Below, in pieces: positions 27,279-35,820 of a stretch of DNA of 64,000 nucleotides. The position numbers and the translations under genes were made by a program. The notes under the pieces were generated by a model. That model did no database searches. It was not told the origin of the DNA and saw nothing but the letters and a program-made list of their open reading frames with translations. Every line of letters begins with the position of its first letter. Positions within the stretch are counted from its first letter, which is position 1. The stretch is taken from NCBI GenBank assembly GCA_016872555.1, contig VGZO01000010.1, positions 1-64,000 on the forward strand, in the 5' to 3' direction. The stretch comes from Planctomycetota bacterium. GTDB taxonomy: Bacteria > Planctomycetota > Planctomycetia > Pirellulales > UBA1268.

Positions 27279-29564
27279 ATGGCTGCCAGTCCTTATGTCT
27301 GGGGCATCGACATCGGCAAGTGTGGCCTGAAGGCGCTGCGCTGCCGGGCCGGCGATGACCCGCGGACCCTCGTCGCCGACGCGTTCGACTACATCGAATA
27401 TCCGATGATCCTCACCCAGCCGGAGGCCGATCCGGTCGAGCTGGTGCGGGCGGCACTCCAGGACTTCATCGGGCGCAACAAACTCCGCGGCGACAAGGTG
27501 GCGGTCTCGGTTCCTGGGCAGTCGGGGTTGGCCAAGTTCATCAAGTTGCCGCCGATCGAAGCCAAGAAGATCCCTGACATCGTCCGCTACGAAGCCCGTC
27601 AGCAGATCCCGTTCCCACTCGATCAGGTGATTTGGGATTGGCAGCGCCTCGCCGGCGGGATCGAGGAAAGTGGCTTCGTCATCGATGCCGAGGTCGCCGT
27701 CTTCGCCATGAAGAAGGAGCAGGTGGCCAAGGCGCTGGCACCGCTCCAGGCGGCCGACGTCGACGTCGACATCCTCCAGTTGTCGCCGATCGCCCTGGCC
27801 AACATGGTGATCTTCGACCAGCTGCCCGACCCGGCGACCATCGATCCCGACAGCCCACCGGAGTCGGTCGTGCTGGTGTCGATGGGAGTCGATTCGACCG
27901 ATCTGGTGATCACCAATGGGCTGCGGATCTGGCAGCGCAGCATGCCGATCGGGGGCAGCAATTTCACCAAGGCGCTGGTCACGGGGATGAAACTGACCTT
28001 CGCCAAGGCCGAGCAGCTGAAGCGCAACGCCGTCCGTGCCGAGGACCCGAAGGCGGTGTTCAACGCGATGCGGCCGGTGTTCAACGAATTCGCGTCGGAA
28101 TTGCAGCGCTCGCTCAATTACTTCACCGGCTCCGATCGCACCGCCAAGATCGGCAAGGTGCTCCTGCTGGGGAATGCCGCCCGCCTCCGCGGCCTCTCCG
28201 ACTTCGTCGGCAAGCAACTCAACCTCGACGTCCAGCGTCTCGACACCTTTCGCGGCCTCGACGGCGCGGCGGTGACGTCGGCGGCCGCCTTCAAGGAGCA
28301 CCGCCTGGCGTTCGGCACCGCCTACGGACTCGCCCTCCAGGGGGTCGGTCGCGGCACGCTGGGCACCAACCTGCTCCCCGGGGAAATCCTCCGGGAACGG
28401 CTCATCGAGTCGAAGAAGCCCTGGGCGGTGGCGGCGATGGTCGGCGTGATCGCCGCGTCGGCGCTGAGCTTCATCGGCAACTACTCGGCGTGGACGACCT
28501 GGTCGCCGTCGCTCTACGACTCCGCCTTCAAGGCTGCCGACGGGGTCAAATCGGAGTCGCAGGCGGCGCAGTCCTTTTACGCCGACATGCAGAAGAAGCA
28601 GGAGGACGCGGTCGTCCGGCAGCAGGATTTCGTCAAGTTGCAGGACCGGCGTTTCCAGGTGCTCGACATGCTGCGCAGCGTCGAGTCGATCCTCCCGCAC
28701 GACGAACCGGGGGCGACCCCGGAAAGCCTCGCCGACCGGCGCGAGCTGCACATCGATTCGATGGACTGCCAGTACTACGCCGACCTCGATACCTGGTTTT
28801 CCACGGTCAAGGAAAAGTGGTCGGAGACGCACCCGTCGGAGGACGCCGAAGAGCTCGACGAAGGGCGCAGCGCGGCGCCCGCGGCCGAAGGCAGCGCGGC
28901 CCCCGGCGAGATCCAGGGGCCGAAGGGACCGGGCTGGGTGATCCAGCTTGTCGGCTACCACTACCACAACGAGGACCATCACAAGCCCGACCAAGGGGCG
29001 CAGTTCCTCCGCTCCACGATCATCAAGGGGCTGCTCGGCAAGGGGGACGAGGTCGCCGTCTCCGCCGGGCCGCTGGCCGGCCAGACCGTGTCGATCGGCG
29101 ATCTCGGCGTCGGGTTCCCGGTGATCGTCTCCTCGTCGCCTCTCAAGCCGGTTCCCAATCCACTCGCACCAGCCGGAATGCCGGGTGTGCCGGGGATGGG
29201 GGGCATGACCGGGATGATGCCCCCCGGCATGAACGCGCCCCCGGGAATGATGGCTGGTGGTCGGCCGTTCGGCGCTGGCGGTCGCCAGGGGGGGCGCGGT
29301 GCGGGGGCGCCGAAGGCGGGGGGCGAGAATGGCGGTGGACCGGCCGATGCAGGTGATCCCGCGCCCGGCAAGGATGCCGCACCCGGCGACGGCGGGGAAA
29401 CTCCCGGCGCCGTCGCCCAGGCCGGTGCCGACGGGCAGGGGCAACCGCCTGCCGTGTCGCCGATGGTGCGACGGTACGATTTCATCGTCCAGTTCGCATG
29501 GCAGCCGAAGGTGCCGGGGACCGAGAAACCGGCCGACGAGGCGGAGGGGGCTCCAGGCCAGTAA
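27279..29564 (+). CDS. pilM: Type IV pilus assembly protein PilM fused to a PilN-like membrane part
   Basis: 761 residues. Residues 1-370 are an actin-like PilM ATPase: VWGIDIGKCGLKALRCRAG (phosphate 1), KVAVSVPGQSGLAKFIKLPP, ARQQIPFPLDQVIWDW, VLVSMGVDSTDLVITNGLRI (phosphate 2), RSMPIGGSNFTKAL and KVLLLGNAARLRGL. In place of the usual end, a membrane helix (WAVAAMVGVIAASALSFIGN, about 380-402) and a coiled-coil then a compact domain follow, the architecture of PilN. A Gly/Met/Pro/Ala-rich linker near residues 625-725 interrupts the last domain, which ends RRYDFIVQFAWQPKV. PilM normally recruits PilN at the inner membrane; here both appear on one chain. First gene of a four-gene cluster. Confidence 0.88.
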   Translation: MAASPYVWGIDIGKCGLKALRCRAGDDPRTLVADAFDYIEYPMILTQPEADPVELVRAALQDFIGRNKLRGDKVAVSVPGQSGLAKFIKLPPIEAKKIPDIVRYEARQQIPFPLDQVIWDWQRLAGGIEESGFVIDAEVAVFAMKKEQVAKALAPLQAADVDVDILQLSPIALANMVIFDQLPDPATIDPDSPPESVVLVSMGVDSTDLVITNGLRIWQRSMPIGGSNFTKALVTGMKLTFAKAEQLKRNAVRAEDPKAVFNAMRPVFNEFASELQRSLNYFTGSDRTAKIGKVLLLGNAARLRGLSDFVGKQLNLDVQRLDTFRGLDGAAVTSAAAFKEHRLAFGTAYGLALQGVGRGTLGTNLLPGEILRERLIESKKPWAVAAMVGVIAASALSFIGNYSAWTTWSPSLYDSAFKAADGVKSESQAAQSFYADMQKKQEDAVVRQQDFVKLQDRRFQVLDMLRSVESILPHDEPGATPESLADRRELHIDSMDCQYYADLDTWFSTVKEKWSETHPSEDAEELDEGRSAAPAAEGSAAPGEIQGPKGPGWVIQLVGYHYHNEDHHKPDQGAQFLRSTIIKGLLGKGDEVAVSAGPLAGQTVSIGDLGVGFPVIVSSSPLKPVPNPLAPAGMPGVPGMGGMTGMMPPGMNAPPGMMAGGRPFGAGGRQGGRGAGAPKAGGENGGGPADAGDPAPGKDAAPGDGGETPGAVAQAGADGQGQPPAVSPMVRRYDFIVQFAWQPKVPGTEKPADEAEGAPGQ

Positions 29565-29755
29565 CGGCCGCACGACCGGCCCGTTGAAAGTCGGGGGCCT
29601 GCGGTTCGACGACACGAACGACCGGGTGATGCCAGGCGACGGCGCGCGGCGAGCGATTCGCTGCCGCCAGTGGCCGGCGAGTGGATTGCAAACGGCAACG
29701 GGGCGTCGCCACACACGGCACCGTCGATGCGTCGCGGAGATGGGAGAGTCGAGAC
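29565..29755 (+). other. Leader/intergenic region between pilM and the next cluster gene
   Basis: 191 nt without a supported gene. It ends in a purine-rich stretch (GGAGATGGGAGAG) ahead of the ATG at 29756, a likely ribosome-binding region. No clear terminator with a T-run is seen, so read-through from pilM is plausible. Confidence 0.4.
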
Positions 29756-31693
29756 ATGGTCCAGGTTCCGGAAGCCGTTCGCCCGTTCGTGGACTTTCTC
29801 GCGAAGTACCACTTCTGGCTCCTGGTGCCGCTTGTCCCCCTCATCGTGCTGCCGCTCCTGCTGCTGACCAACGGCCGTCTCGCAGCCGAGATGACCGCCG
29901 CCAAGGGGCAGATCGACAGCCGCTTGTCGGCTCTCAAGAGCGTCGAGGCGGTGCAGCCGCATCCCAACGAGCGGTGGAAAGGGGACATGACCCGCCGCGT
30001 GACGCGCGTCCAGCGCGAGACGCTCGCCGAATGGGAGAGCTTCTGGGCGAGCCAGGCGTTTCTCCGCCAGTGGCCCGCAGAGCTCGGCCCCGACTTCCTC
30101 CAGCGCGCCCAGGCCCTGAAGCCGGAAGGCAAGCTCCCCCGCCCGCTCCTCGAGCGCTACCAAAACGGCATCCGCGCGATCGTCCGCAAGCTACCGGCGC
30201 GGATGGGGGCCGACGAGATGATGCCCGACCCCGCCAGCGCGGGCGGTGGGTTCGGCCCAGGGATGGCGGGCGCGCCCGGCTTCGCCGGTGGTGGTGAATA
30301 CAGCCCTTACTCCCCCGATGCCTCGCAGGGCATGGGATTGGGCATGGGGATGATGGCCGGCATGCCCGGCGCCGGCCCGGCGGCCGCCCGCGGTCGCAAG
30401 GCCGCGACTGTCCAGTGGAGCCCGGCCGACCAGCAGCGGTTGTTCACGTCGTTCTTCTGGGAAGAGCCGCCGAGCACCAAGAAGGTGGTCCTCGCCCAGG
30501 AGGAGATCAACGTCTACGGCCTCCTGTGCGACGTCATCGCCCGGATCAACAAGGGCGCGGGGGGATCATACGACGCGCCGATCTCGACCGTCGAGCGGCT
30601 TGCCGTGGGGTATCCGGCGGTCGATGGTTCGCCCGAGAAGACCACGGCGGGACGGATGCAATCGCCCCGCGGTCGCGGTGGTGCCGGCGGCGCCGGCGGC
30701 GACATGTATGGCGGCATGGGAGGCATGGGCAGCATGGGGGGCCCGATGGGATCGTCGGGCTCACCGATGGGGGGCGGCGAGGGAGCTGACGCGGGCGGGG
30801 GCGGCGAAGTGAAGCCGAGTCACCCGCGCTTCCAGGGGCAGGCCGGCGGATTCGGTCCCGGTGCCTACGGCATGGGTTCGATGGTCGGCATCTCCGACGA
30901 CTCCGGAGGCGGCGCACCGGCGGCGCCGGCCAACACCGACGACTCGCTGCAGGAATGGATCTACGTCGACGGCGATGGCAAGCCGCTGACGGCCGAGCAG
31001 GTGAAATCGGCGTCCGGGCAGGTGGCCAGCCTGATGCCATTCCTGCTGCGCGGGATCGCCGATCAGCGGAAGCTCGACGCGATCCTCATCGAACTGGCAC
31101 GGGCCGATGTCCCGATCACCGTGCGCGAAATCCGCATCAACCCTTCGGCTTCGCTGGCCGGGGCCGGCGGGATGTATGGCGGCGGGCCGGCGGGGGCGAG
31201 TTCCCCGTATTCACCGGATGCCGGTGGTGGGGCTGGATATGGCATGGCAGGGCCGATGATGGGGATGGGCGGTCCTGGCGCGGGTGGGATGGGGCGTCCC
31301 AACGACGTGACGTTCGAGATCGCCGGGACCGTCGCGATCGCGCGGCGCCCGGATCCGAAGGCGCTCGGTATCGAGGAGGAAGCTGCCGAGCCAGGTGCCG
31401 CCGAGCCGGCTGCCGCGGAGCCCGAGCCGGCGCCGCCGCCAGCTGATCCGGTCGCTCCCTCCGATCCGGCTGCCGTTCCAGCCGCCGCGCCGGCTGCGGC
31501 GGATCCCAATGCCGCGCCTGCTGATCCGAATGCCGCACCGGCACCCGCGGCCGCCGAACCGCCGCCACCGCCGCCGAACGCTGCGGCCGCTCCACGCCGT
31601 TCGATTCGCGATCCCGGTCCCAACTCAGTGGTCAAGCAGCAGATTCATGTGACGACCGGTGCATGGTCCGATTGCAGGAGGATGGCGACATGA
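29756..31693 (+). CDS. Single-pass membrane protein with Gly/Met-rich linkers, PilM cluster
   Basis: 645 residues. One N-terminal membrane helix (FWLLVPLVPLIVLPLLLLTN, about 19-39) is followed by a helical, coiled-coil-like part (AAEMTAAKGQIDSRLSALKS), the layout of PilN/PilO-type proteins. Two Gly/Met-rich low-complexity stretches (about residues 160-230 and 300-400) flank a conserved-looking block (PADQQRLFTSFFWEEPPSTK). A further globular part contains LLRGIADQRKLDAILIELAR and ADVPITVREIRINP, which could be a ferredoxin-like PilO-type fold. The tail is Pro/Ala-rich. No named family recognised; role inferred from position. Its stop overlaps the next start (ATGA). Confidence 0.72.
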   Translation: MVQVPEAVRPFVDFLAKYHFWLLVPLVPLIVLPLLLLTNGRLAAEMTAAKGQIDSRLSALKSVEAVQPHPNERWKGDMTRRVTRVQRETLAEWESFWASQAFLRQWPAELGPDFLQRAQALKPEGKLPRPLLERYQNGIRAIVRKLPARMGADEMMPDPASAGGGFGPGMAGAPGFAGGGEYSPYSPDASQGMGLGMGMMAGMPGAGPAAARGRKAATVQWSPADQQRLFTSFFWEEPPSTKKVVLAQEEINVYGLLCDVIARINKGAGGSYDAPISTVERLAVGYPAVDGSPEKTTAGRMQSPRGRGGAGGAGGDMYGGMGGMGSMGGPMGSSGSPMGGGEGADAGGGGEVKPSHPRFQGQAGGFGPGAYGMGSMVGISDDSGGGAPAAPANTDDSLQEWIYVDGDGKPLTAEQVKSASGQVASLMPFLLRGIADQRKLDAILIELARADVPITVREIRINPSASLAGAGGMYGGGPAGASSPYSPDAGGGAGYGMAGPMMGMGGPGAGGMGRPNDVTFEIAGTVAIARRPDPKALGIEEEAAEPGAAEPAAAEPEPAPPPADPVAPSDPAAVPAAAPAAADPNAAPADPNAAPAPAAAEPPPPPPNAAAAPRRSIRDPGPNSVVKQQIHVTTGAWSDCRRMAT

Positions 31694-34134
31694 AAAAGCC
31701 GAAGGTCAGCCTCAGCAAGCGGGGAATCAGTGATTTTTTCCTCAACCACGGCGAGAAACTCGTCGTCGGCCTGTTCGCGATGCTCTCGCTGGGCCTGGTG
31801 TGGGGCGGCGTCGACGCCCTGCGGACCAAGCCGGTGACGCGTGAGCTGCTCCCGCAGGTGATGACCGAACAGGCGAACCGTTCCCGTGAGCACATTTCCC
31901 GGGAAAAAACTCCGCCCCCCGACACCACCAAGCGTCCGACCCTGGCGACCGTCATGGAGCCATGGCGTCAGCCGAGCATCGCTGATCGGCCACCGGCGAC
32001 GGTCTTCAACCGGCCGATCATCGAGCAGCGCAACAAGCGGTCCAAGCCGGAGGTCTACCCCATCGAGCGTCTCATCGCCGTGCCCGGTCAGGTGGTGGTC
32101 GCCCTCAAGCCCGACGAAGCGGCGGCGCTCGCGGCGGCGGCGGCCGAGCCTCGCGATGACGACGGCAAGGGAAAGCGCGGTACCGGCCGTGGACGTGACA
32201 ACGCTCCCGGTCGTGGCACGGGCGGCCAAGCCGACGGGGGTGCCGCCGACGGCCTCGGTGGCGGCGCCGTGGCAGGTCGCGGCGGTGGCGGTGCAGCGGC
32301 CGGCGTCCCCGGCGCCGGATCGGGCTATCCCGGGATGCCGGGCGGCTATCCGGGGGGCGAAATGGGCGGCGGCATGATGGGGGCCGGGGCGCCGGCGAAT
32401 CCCGTCGGCCGCGTCGTCCCGTACTGCGTCGTTCTCGGGCTCGTGCCGTGGCTCAAGCAGACGGAGGACTTCCAGGAACGGTTCATGGCCAGCTCCCTCC
32501 CCAATCCTCAGGGGGACCAGCCGGTCTGGGCCGACTACCTCGTGGAACGTGCGGAGGTCGGGCCCGACGGCTTGGGTCCGTGGAAAAAGATCGACCTCCG
32601 TGCCGCCTGGCGGCAGGCGGACAAGCTCTATGCCGGCATCGAACGCGATCAATTGCCCGCCGACTTCATCCTCACGCAGGAGATGGCGCCCGATCCCGAC
32701 CCGTCGCGGACGACGTTCGGCTACCTGACGCCGCTCCCACAACTCGCCGGCGATGTCTGGGGCCTGACCGCTGTCCATCCATGGTGCATCGAGACGATCC
32801 TCGAGCGCCAGGCGCGTCAGCGCCAGTGGGAGAAGGAGATGGCGGAGGCCGCCAAGGCGTCGAGCACGGCGCTGCGCGGGCAGACGTCGGGAGGGATGCC
32901 CGGGATGCCCGGAGGGTATCCCGGCGGCGCGGCTGGAATGCCGGGCGGCTATCCGGGGGGAGCTGCCGGCGGTATTCCGGGAGGGATTCCCGGCGGCGTC
33001 GGCGGCAGCATGGTGTCGGCCGATGGGGGCGGCTATCCCGGAGGGGGATCGGGCTATCCCGCCGGCGGTGCCGGGTACCCCGGGGGAGGCTCGGGTTACC
33101 CAGGGGGAGGCTCGGGCTACCCGGGTGCAGCCTACCCGGGTCCTACCGCGTCCGCGGGTGGCGGTGGTGGCATGGGGGGCGGATCGCCCCCGCGTGGCCC
33201 GCGCAGCACGAGCGTCGGGACGATGTCGGCGGGTGGCGGGGGCTCGCGTGGCGGCGGCGGAGCGCTCGGCGGCGGAGAGGCTGCCGGAGGAGTGCCGCCG
33301 TCGATGGGTGGCATGATGGGCGGAATGATGGGGGCTGGCATGGGCATGCCAGGGGCGATGGGCCCCGGGGGAGACGGTCGCCCAGCCGAGCCCACCGAGT
33401 ACCGGTTGTTCCGGTTCATCGACTACACCGTCGAGCCAGGCAAGTCGTACACCTACCGGGTGCGGGTTTCGGTCTTCAACCCCAACTACGACATGCCGGC
33501 GGCGCACCTCGCCGACGTCGGGCTGGCGAAGGATCTGAAAATCGCCTCCGAGACCAGCAACGAGTCGGCCCCGGTGGCGGTGCCGCGCGGGGGCGAACTC
33601 CTCGCCCGCACGCTTCCCTCCAAGGATGCCAAGCGGCTCAAGGGAGGCGTCGAGGTGATCCTCCTCGGCCTCGACCCCGCCGATGACGAGACGACGATCG
33701 GCAGCAGCGCGCTGCGGAGCGTCATCACCGACGTCGGTGGCTTCGCCAACGTCGACAAACGGCTCAACAAGGGGGGCGACCAGCGCGCCCGGGGCGAGGA
33801 CCTCGCCACCGACGCACTGCTCGTCGACGTCCGTGGTCGCCAGGAGGAACGGAGCGACTCGAAGGTCAAGGAGCCGGCCGAGCCGTTCGATCTCCTGTTC
33901 CTCCGTTCCGATGGATCGCTGGAGTTGGTGGTCCCCGACGAGACGGTCATCCCGGTCAACCAGTTCATCGCCACGTTGTCGGGGGAAACCGGTGCCCAGT
34001 CCCCGGCGACACAGCCCGGACCGTTCGGCGGGGGATTCGGGAATCCCTACGGAGGCTCGCCGGGAAGCGGTCCGCCGGGGTCGTCACCGGGCGGTCCGCC
34101 GGGCGGGCCGTCACGCGGGCGCGGGGGGAAGTGA
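31690..34134 (+). CDS. Membrane-anchored Gly/Tyr/Pro-repeat protein, PilM cluster
   Basis: 814 residues. The ATG at 31690 overlaps the preceding stop and has AGGAGG upstream. A short basic N-terminus and one membrane helix (KLVVGLFAMLSLGLVWGGVD, about 20-38) are followed by a periplasm-facing part. Residues about 190-240 and 398-560 are Gly-rich with repeated GYPGG/GGIPGG units. Between and after are folded blocks: PYCVVLGLVPWLKQTEDFQE and, near residue 575, EYRLFRFIDYTVEPGKSYTY followed by RVRVSVFNPNYDMPAAHLAD, which looks like a fibronectin/Ig-type beta domain. The end is again Gly/Pro-rich. No named family; a membrane-tethered structural component is the inference. Confidence 0.72.
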   Translation: MKKPKVSLSKRGISDFFLNHGEKLVVGLFAMLSLGLVWGGVDALRTKPVTRELLPQVMTEQANRSREHISREKTPPPDTTKRPTLATVMEPWRQPSIADRPPATVFNRPIIEQRNKRSKPEVYPIERLIAVPGQVVVALKPDEAAALAAAAAEPRDDDGKGKRGTGRGRDNAPGRGTGGQADGGAADGLGGGAVAGRGGGGAAAGVPGAGSGYPGMPGGYPGGEMGGGMMGAGAPANPVGRVVPYCVVLGLVPWLKQTEDFQERFMASSLPNPQGDQPVWADYLVERAEVGPDGLGPWKKIDLRAAWRQADKLYAGIERDQLPADFILTQEMAPDPDPSRTTFGYLTPLPQLAGDVWGLTAVHPWCIETILERQARQRQWEKEMAEAAKASSTALRGQTSGGMPGMPGGYPGGAAGMPGGYPGGAAGGIPGGIPGGVGGSMVSADGGGYPGGGSGYPAGGAGYPGGGSGYPGGGSGYPGAAYPGPTASAGGGGGMGGGSPPRGPRSTSVGTMSAGGGGSRGGGGALGGGEAAGGVPPSMGGMMGGMMGAGMGMPGAMGPGGDGRPAEPTEYRLFRFIDYTVEPGKSYTYRVRVSVFNPNYDMPAAHLADVGLAKDLKIASETSNESAPVAVPRGGELLARTLPSKDAKRLKGGVEVILLGLDPADDETTIGSSALRSVITDVGGFANVDKRLNKGGDQRARGEDLATDALLVDVRGRQEERSDSKVKEPAEPFDLLFLRSDGSLELVVPDETVIPVNQFIATLSGETGAQSPATQPGPFGGGFGNPYGGSPGSGPPGSSPGGPPGGPSRGRGGK
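32881..33150 (+). repeat. Imperfect Gly/Pro/Tyr-coding tandem repeat
   Basis: Within the 814-residue protein the DNA repeats imperfect units of about 15-24 nt coding GYPGG, GMPGG, GIPGG and GGSGYP. The clearest run (33020-33130) has three near copies of a unit coding GSGYPGG. In-phase multiples of three imply expansion under coding selection; it is not a CRISPR-like or intergenic array. Confidence 0.75.
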
Positions 34135-34200
34135 CGCACCGTCGTCGGCGGGTGGTGAAGGGGTCGAGCGTTCGGTCAGCGGGTTCCGGAGGACCGCGTG

Positions 34201-35760
34201 ATGTCGTGCTGCGAGTGGCAAACCGGTCGTTGGAATGGACGGTCGGCGCGGTGCCCGGCGCCGTGGATGCTCGCCGCCGTGACGCTCCTCGCCGGCGCGG
34301 TGGGTGCCGGCCCGGCGCCCGGCCAGGAACACGGCGCCGGCGCGGCGGCGGCGGGGATCACGCTCCCCGATCCGGCGAAGGCCCCGTGGCTGAAGCTCGA
34401 AGCGGCGATCGAGAAGTCGTACCGCGAGCCGCTCAAGCAGGGTGGGGCGTTCGAGCCGGCGGTGAAGGAATACCTCCAGAGCACCGTCGTACCGCAGCTG
34501 GCCCTCGAGGACAACCGGGCGATCATCGACCGGGTGCGCAAGCGGATGCGCGATCTGCTCCTCGGCGGGATCACCGACGACAAGGCGTTTGAAGCGGCTT
34601 CGGCGGCGGCCCTCGAGGCGATGGACGCCCTGGCCCGCGACGGCCAGGAGCCGCTCGCCGTGCGCGTCAACGCGATGCTGTTCATCGGGGAGATGCGCCA
34701 GAAAGACAATCGCGAGGGGAAGGTCTGGCCGAAGGCGGCCGATGCGCTGGCGAAGGCGGCCGCCGACCGCACGCTCCCCCCGGCCGTCCGCGTGGCCGCG
34801 ATGGCGGGGCTGGCCCGGCAGGCCGACACGGCCAAGGCCGCCGGTGACGCCCGGGTGACCGAGTTCACCCGCGCGGCACGCGGCGCGCTGCAGGGGATCC
34901 TCGGCGAGAAGCCGGAGGGGTCCGACGCGGTCGCCGTCGACTGGCTGGCAGCCCGGGCGCTGGCGATGCTCCCTGGCCTGACGAAGAACACGAGCAAGGA
35001 ATTGGCGGGCGCCGTGGCGGCGATCCTCGCTGACCAGTCGCGTCCGATCGACGTCCGGGTCCGGGCCGCGGCGGCCCTGGCCGCGATCGCCGGCCCGAAG
35101 TCGGAGGTCGACCCGATCGCGCAGGTGAAGACGATCCGGGCCCTGGCCGTCGAGTCGCTCGGGTACGAACTGGCGATCGCCGACCGGCAGCGGTTCGAGG
35201 ATGACTACCGTGCGATGGCGGGCGGGCGGCGCCGGTTCGCCCCCAAGCCGGTCGCTCCCGCTGCCGGGGGCGCGGCCTTCGGAGGCTACGACCCATCGGG
35301 GGTCGGGCTCAGTGCTCCGACGCCGGGCTTTCCCAGTGGCGGCAGTTCCGGCGAGTCGGGAGCCACACTCGGAGGCGGTGGCTATCCCGGTCTGCCGGGG
35401 ATGTCGGCCGGTCCCAACGACCCGGTGGCCGACTACGTCACCGAGCCCGCCTGCCGCCGGATCGCCTGGCGGCTGCACGCCTTGGGCGATGCGATCGTTT
35501 CCGAGAAGGGTGCCGGCCTCGGCAGCCTGCCCGGCGCCGAGGCGGACGCCGACAAGGAACTGGCAGAACTGCTCCGCGAGCACGCGGCGACGATCGCCGA
35601 CGAGCTGACCGAGAAGTCGGTGCGCGACGCCCTGGCCGCCCTCGACGGGAAGGAGCCGGACGCCGCCGACAGTGACACACCCGATGCCAAGCCGGGTGCG
35701 AAGCCGGCCACGAAGCCGGGCGACAACGAGCCGGACGACTCGTCCCCCTTCGGCAAGTGA
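34201..35760 (+). CDS. Exported helical-repeat protein, last gene of the PilM cluster
   Basis: 519 residues from the ATG at 34201 (the GTG at 34198 is directly adjacent); GGAGG lies about 9 nt upstream. A signal-peptide-like segment (PWMLAAVTLLAGAVGAGPAP) follows a Cys/Arg-rich start. Residues about 60-330 are Ala/Leu-rich helices with HEAT-like spacing (LAVRVNAMLFIGEMR, AVRVAAMAGLARQADT, DVRVRAAAALAAIAG). A Gly/Ser/Pro-rich stretch near 340-405 echoes the linkers of the upstream proteins, and a last helical block plus a Lys/Pro tail end the chain. No named family recognised. Position and shared composition suggest a periplasmic partner of the PilM platform. Confidence 0.72.
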   Translation: MSCCEWQTGRWNGRSARCPAPWMLAAVTLLAGAVGAGPAPGQEHGAGAAAAGITLPDPAKAPWLKLEAAIEKSYREPLKQGGAFEPAVKEYLQSTVVPQLALEDNRAIIDRVRKRMRDLLLGGITDDKAFEAASAAALEAMDALARDGQEPLAVRVNAMLFIGEMRQKDNREGKVWPKAADALAKAAADRTLPPAVRVAAMAGLARQADTAKAAGDARVTEFTRAARGALQGILGEKPEGSDAVAVDWLAARALAMLPGLTKNTSKELAGAVAAILADQSRPIDVRVRAAAALAAIAGPKSEVDPIAQVKTIRALAVESLGYELAIADRQRFEDDYRAMAGGRRRFAPKPVAPAAGGAAFGGYDPSGVGLSAPTPGFPSGGSSGESGATLGGGGYPGLPGMSAGPNDPVADYVTEPACRRIAWRLHALGDAIVSEKGAGLGSLPGAEADADKELAELLREHAATIADELTEKSVRDALAALDGKEPDAADSDTPDAKPGAKPATKPGDNEPDDSSPFGK

Positions 35761-35770
35761 CGCCGACCTT

Positions 35771-35800
35771 CCGCGACACGGTCCTCGGGCCGGGTCGCGG
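35771..35800. terminator. Hairpin between convergent genes, possible bidirectional terminator
   Basis: A 7-bp arm CCGCGAC (35771-35777) pairs with GTCGCGG (35794-35800), extended by an inner CGG/CCG pair. It lies in the 60-nt gap between the convergent PilM-cluster gene and ilvB. There is no T-run on either side, so intrinsic termination is uncertain. Confidence 0.4.
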
Positions 35801-35820
35801 AGCCACAGCCTCGGTGGCGA

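Noticed and set aside
27207-29714. 835-codon open frame opposite pilM
   Set aside because: Antisense shadow; no family features, while the plus strand gives a clear PilM.
32881-33150. CRISPR-like array
   Set aside because: The repeats are in phase, imperfect and code for Gly/Pro/Tyr; there are no unique spacers of fixed length.
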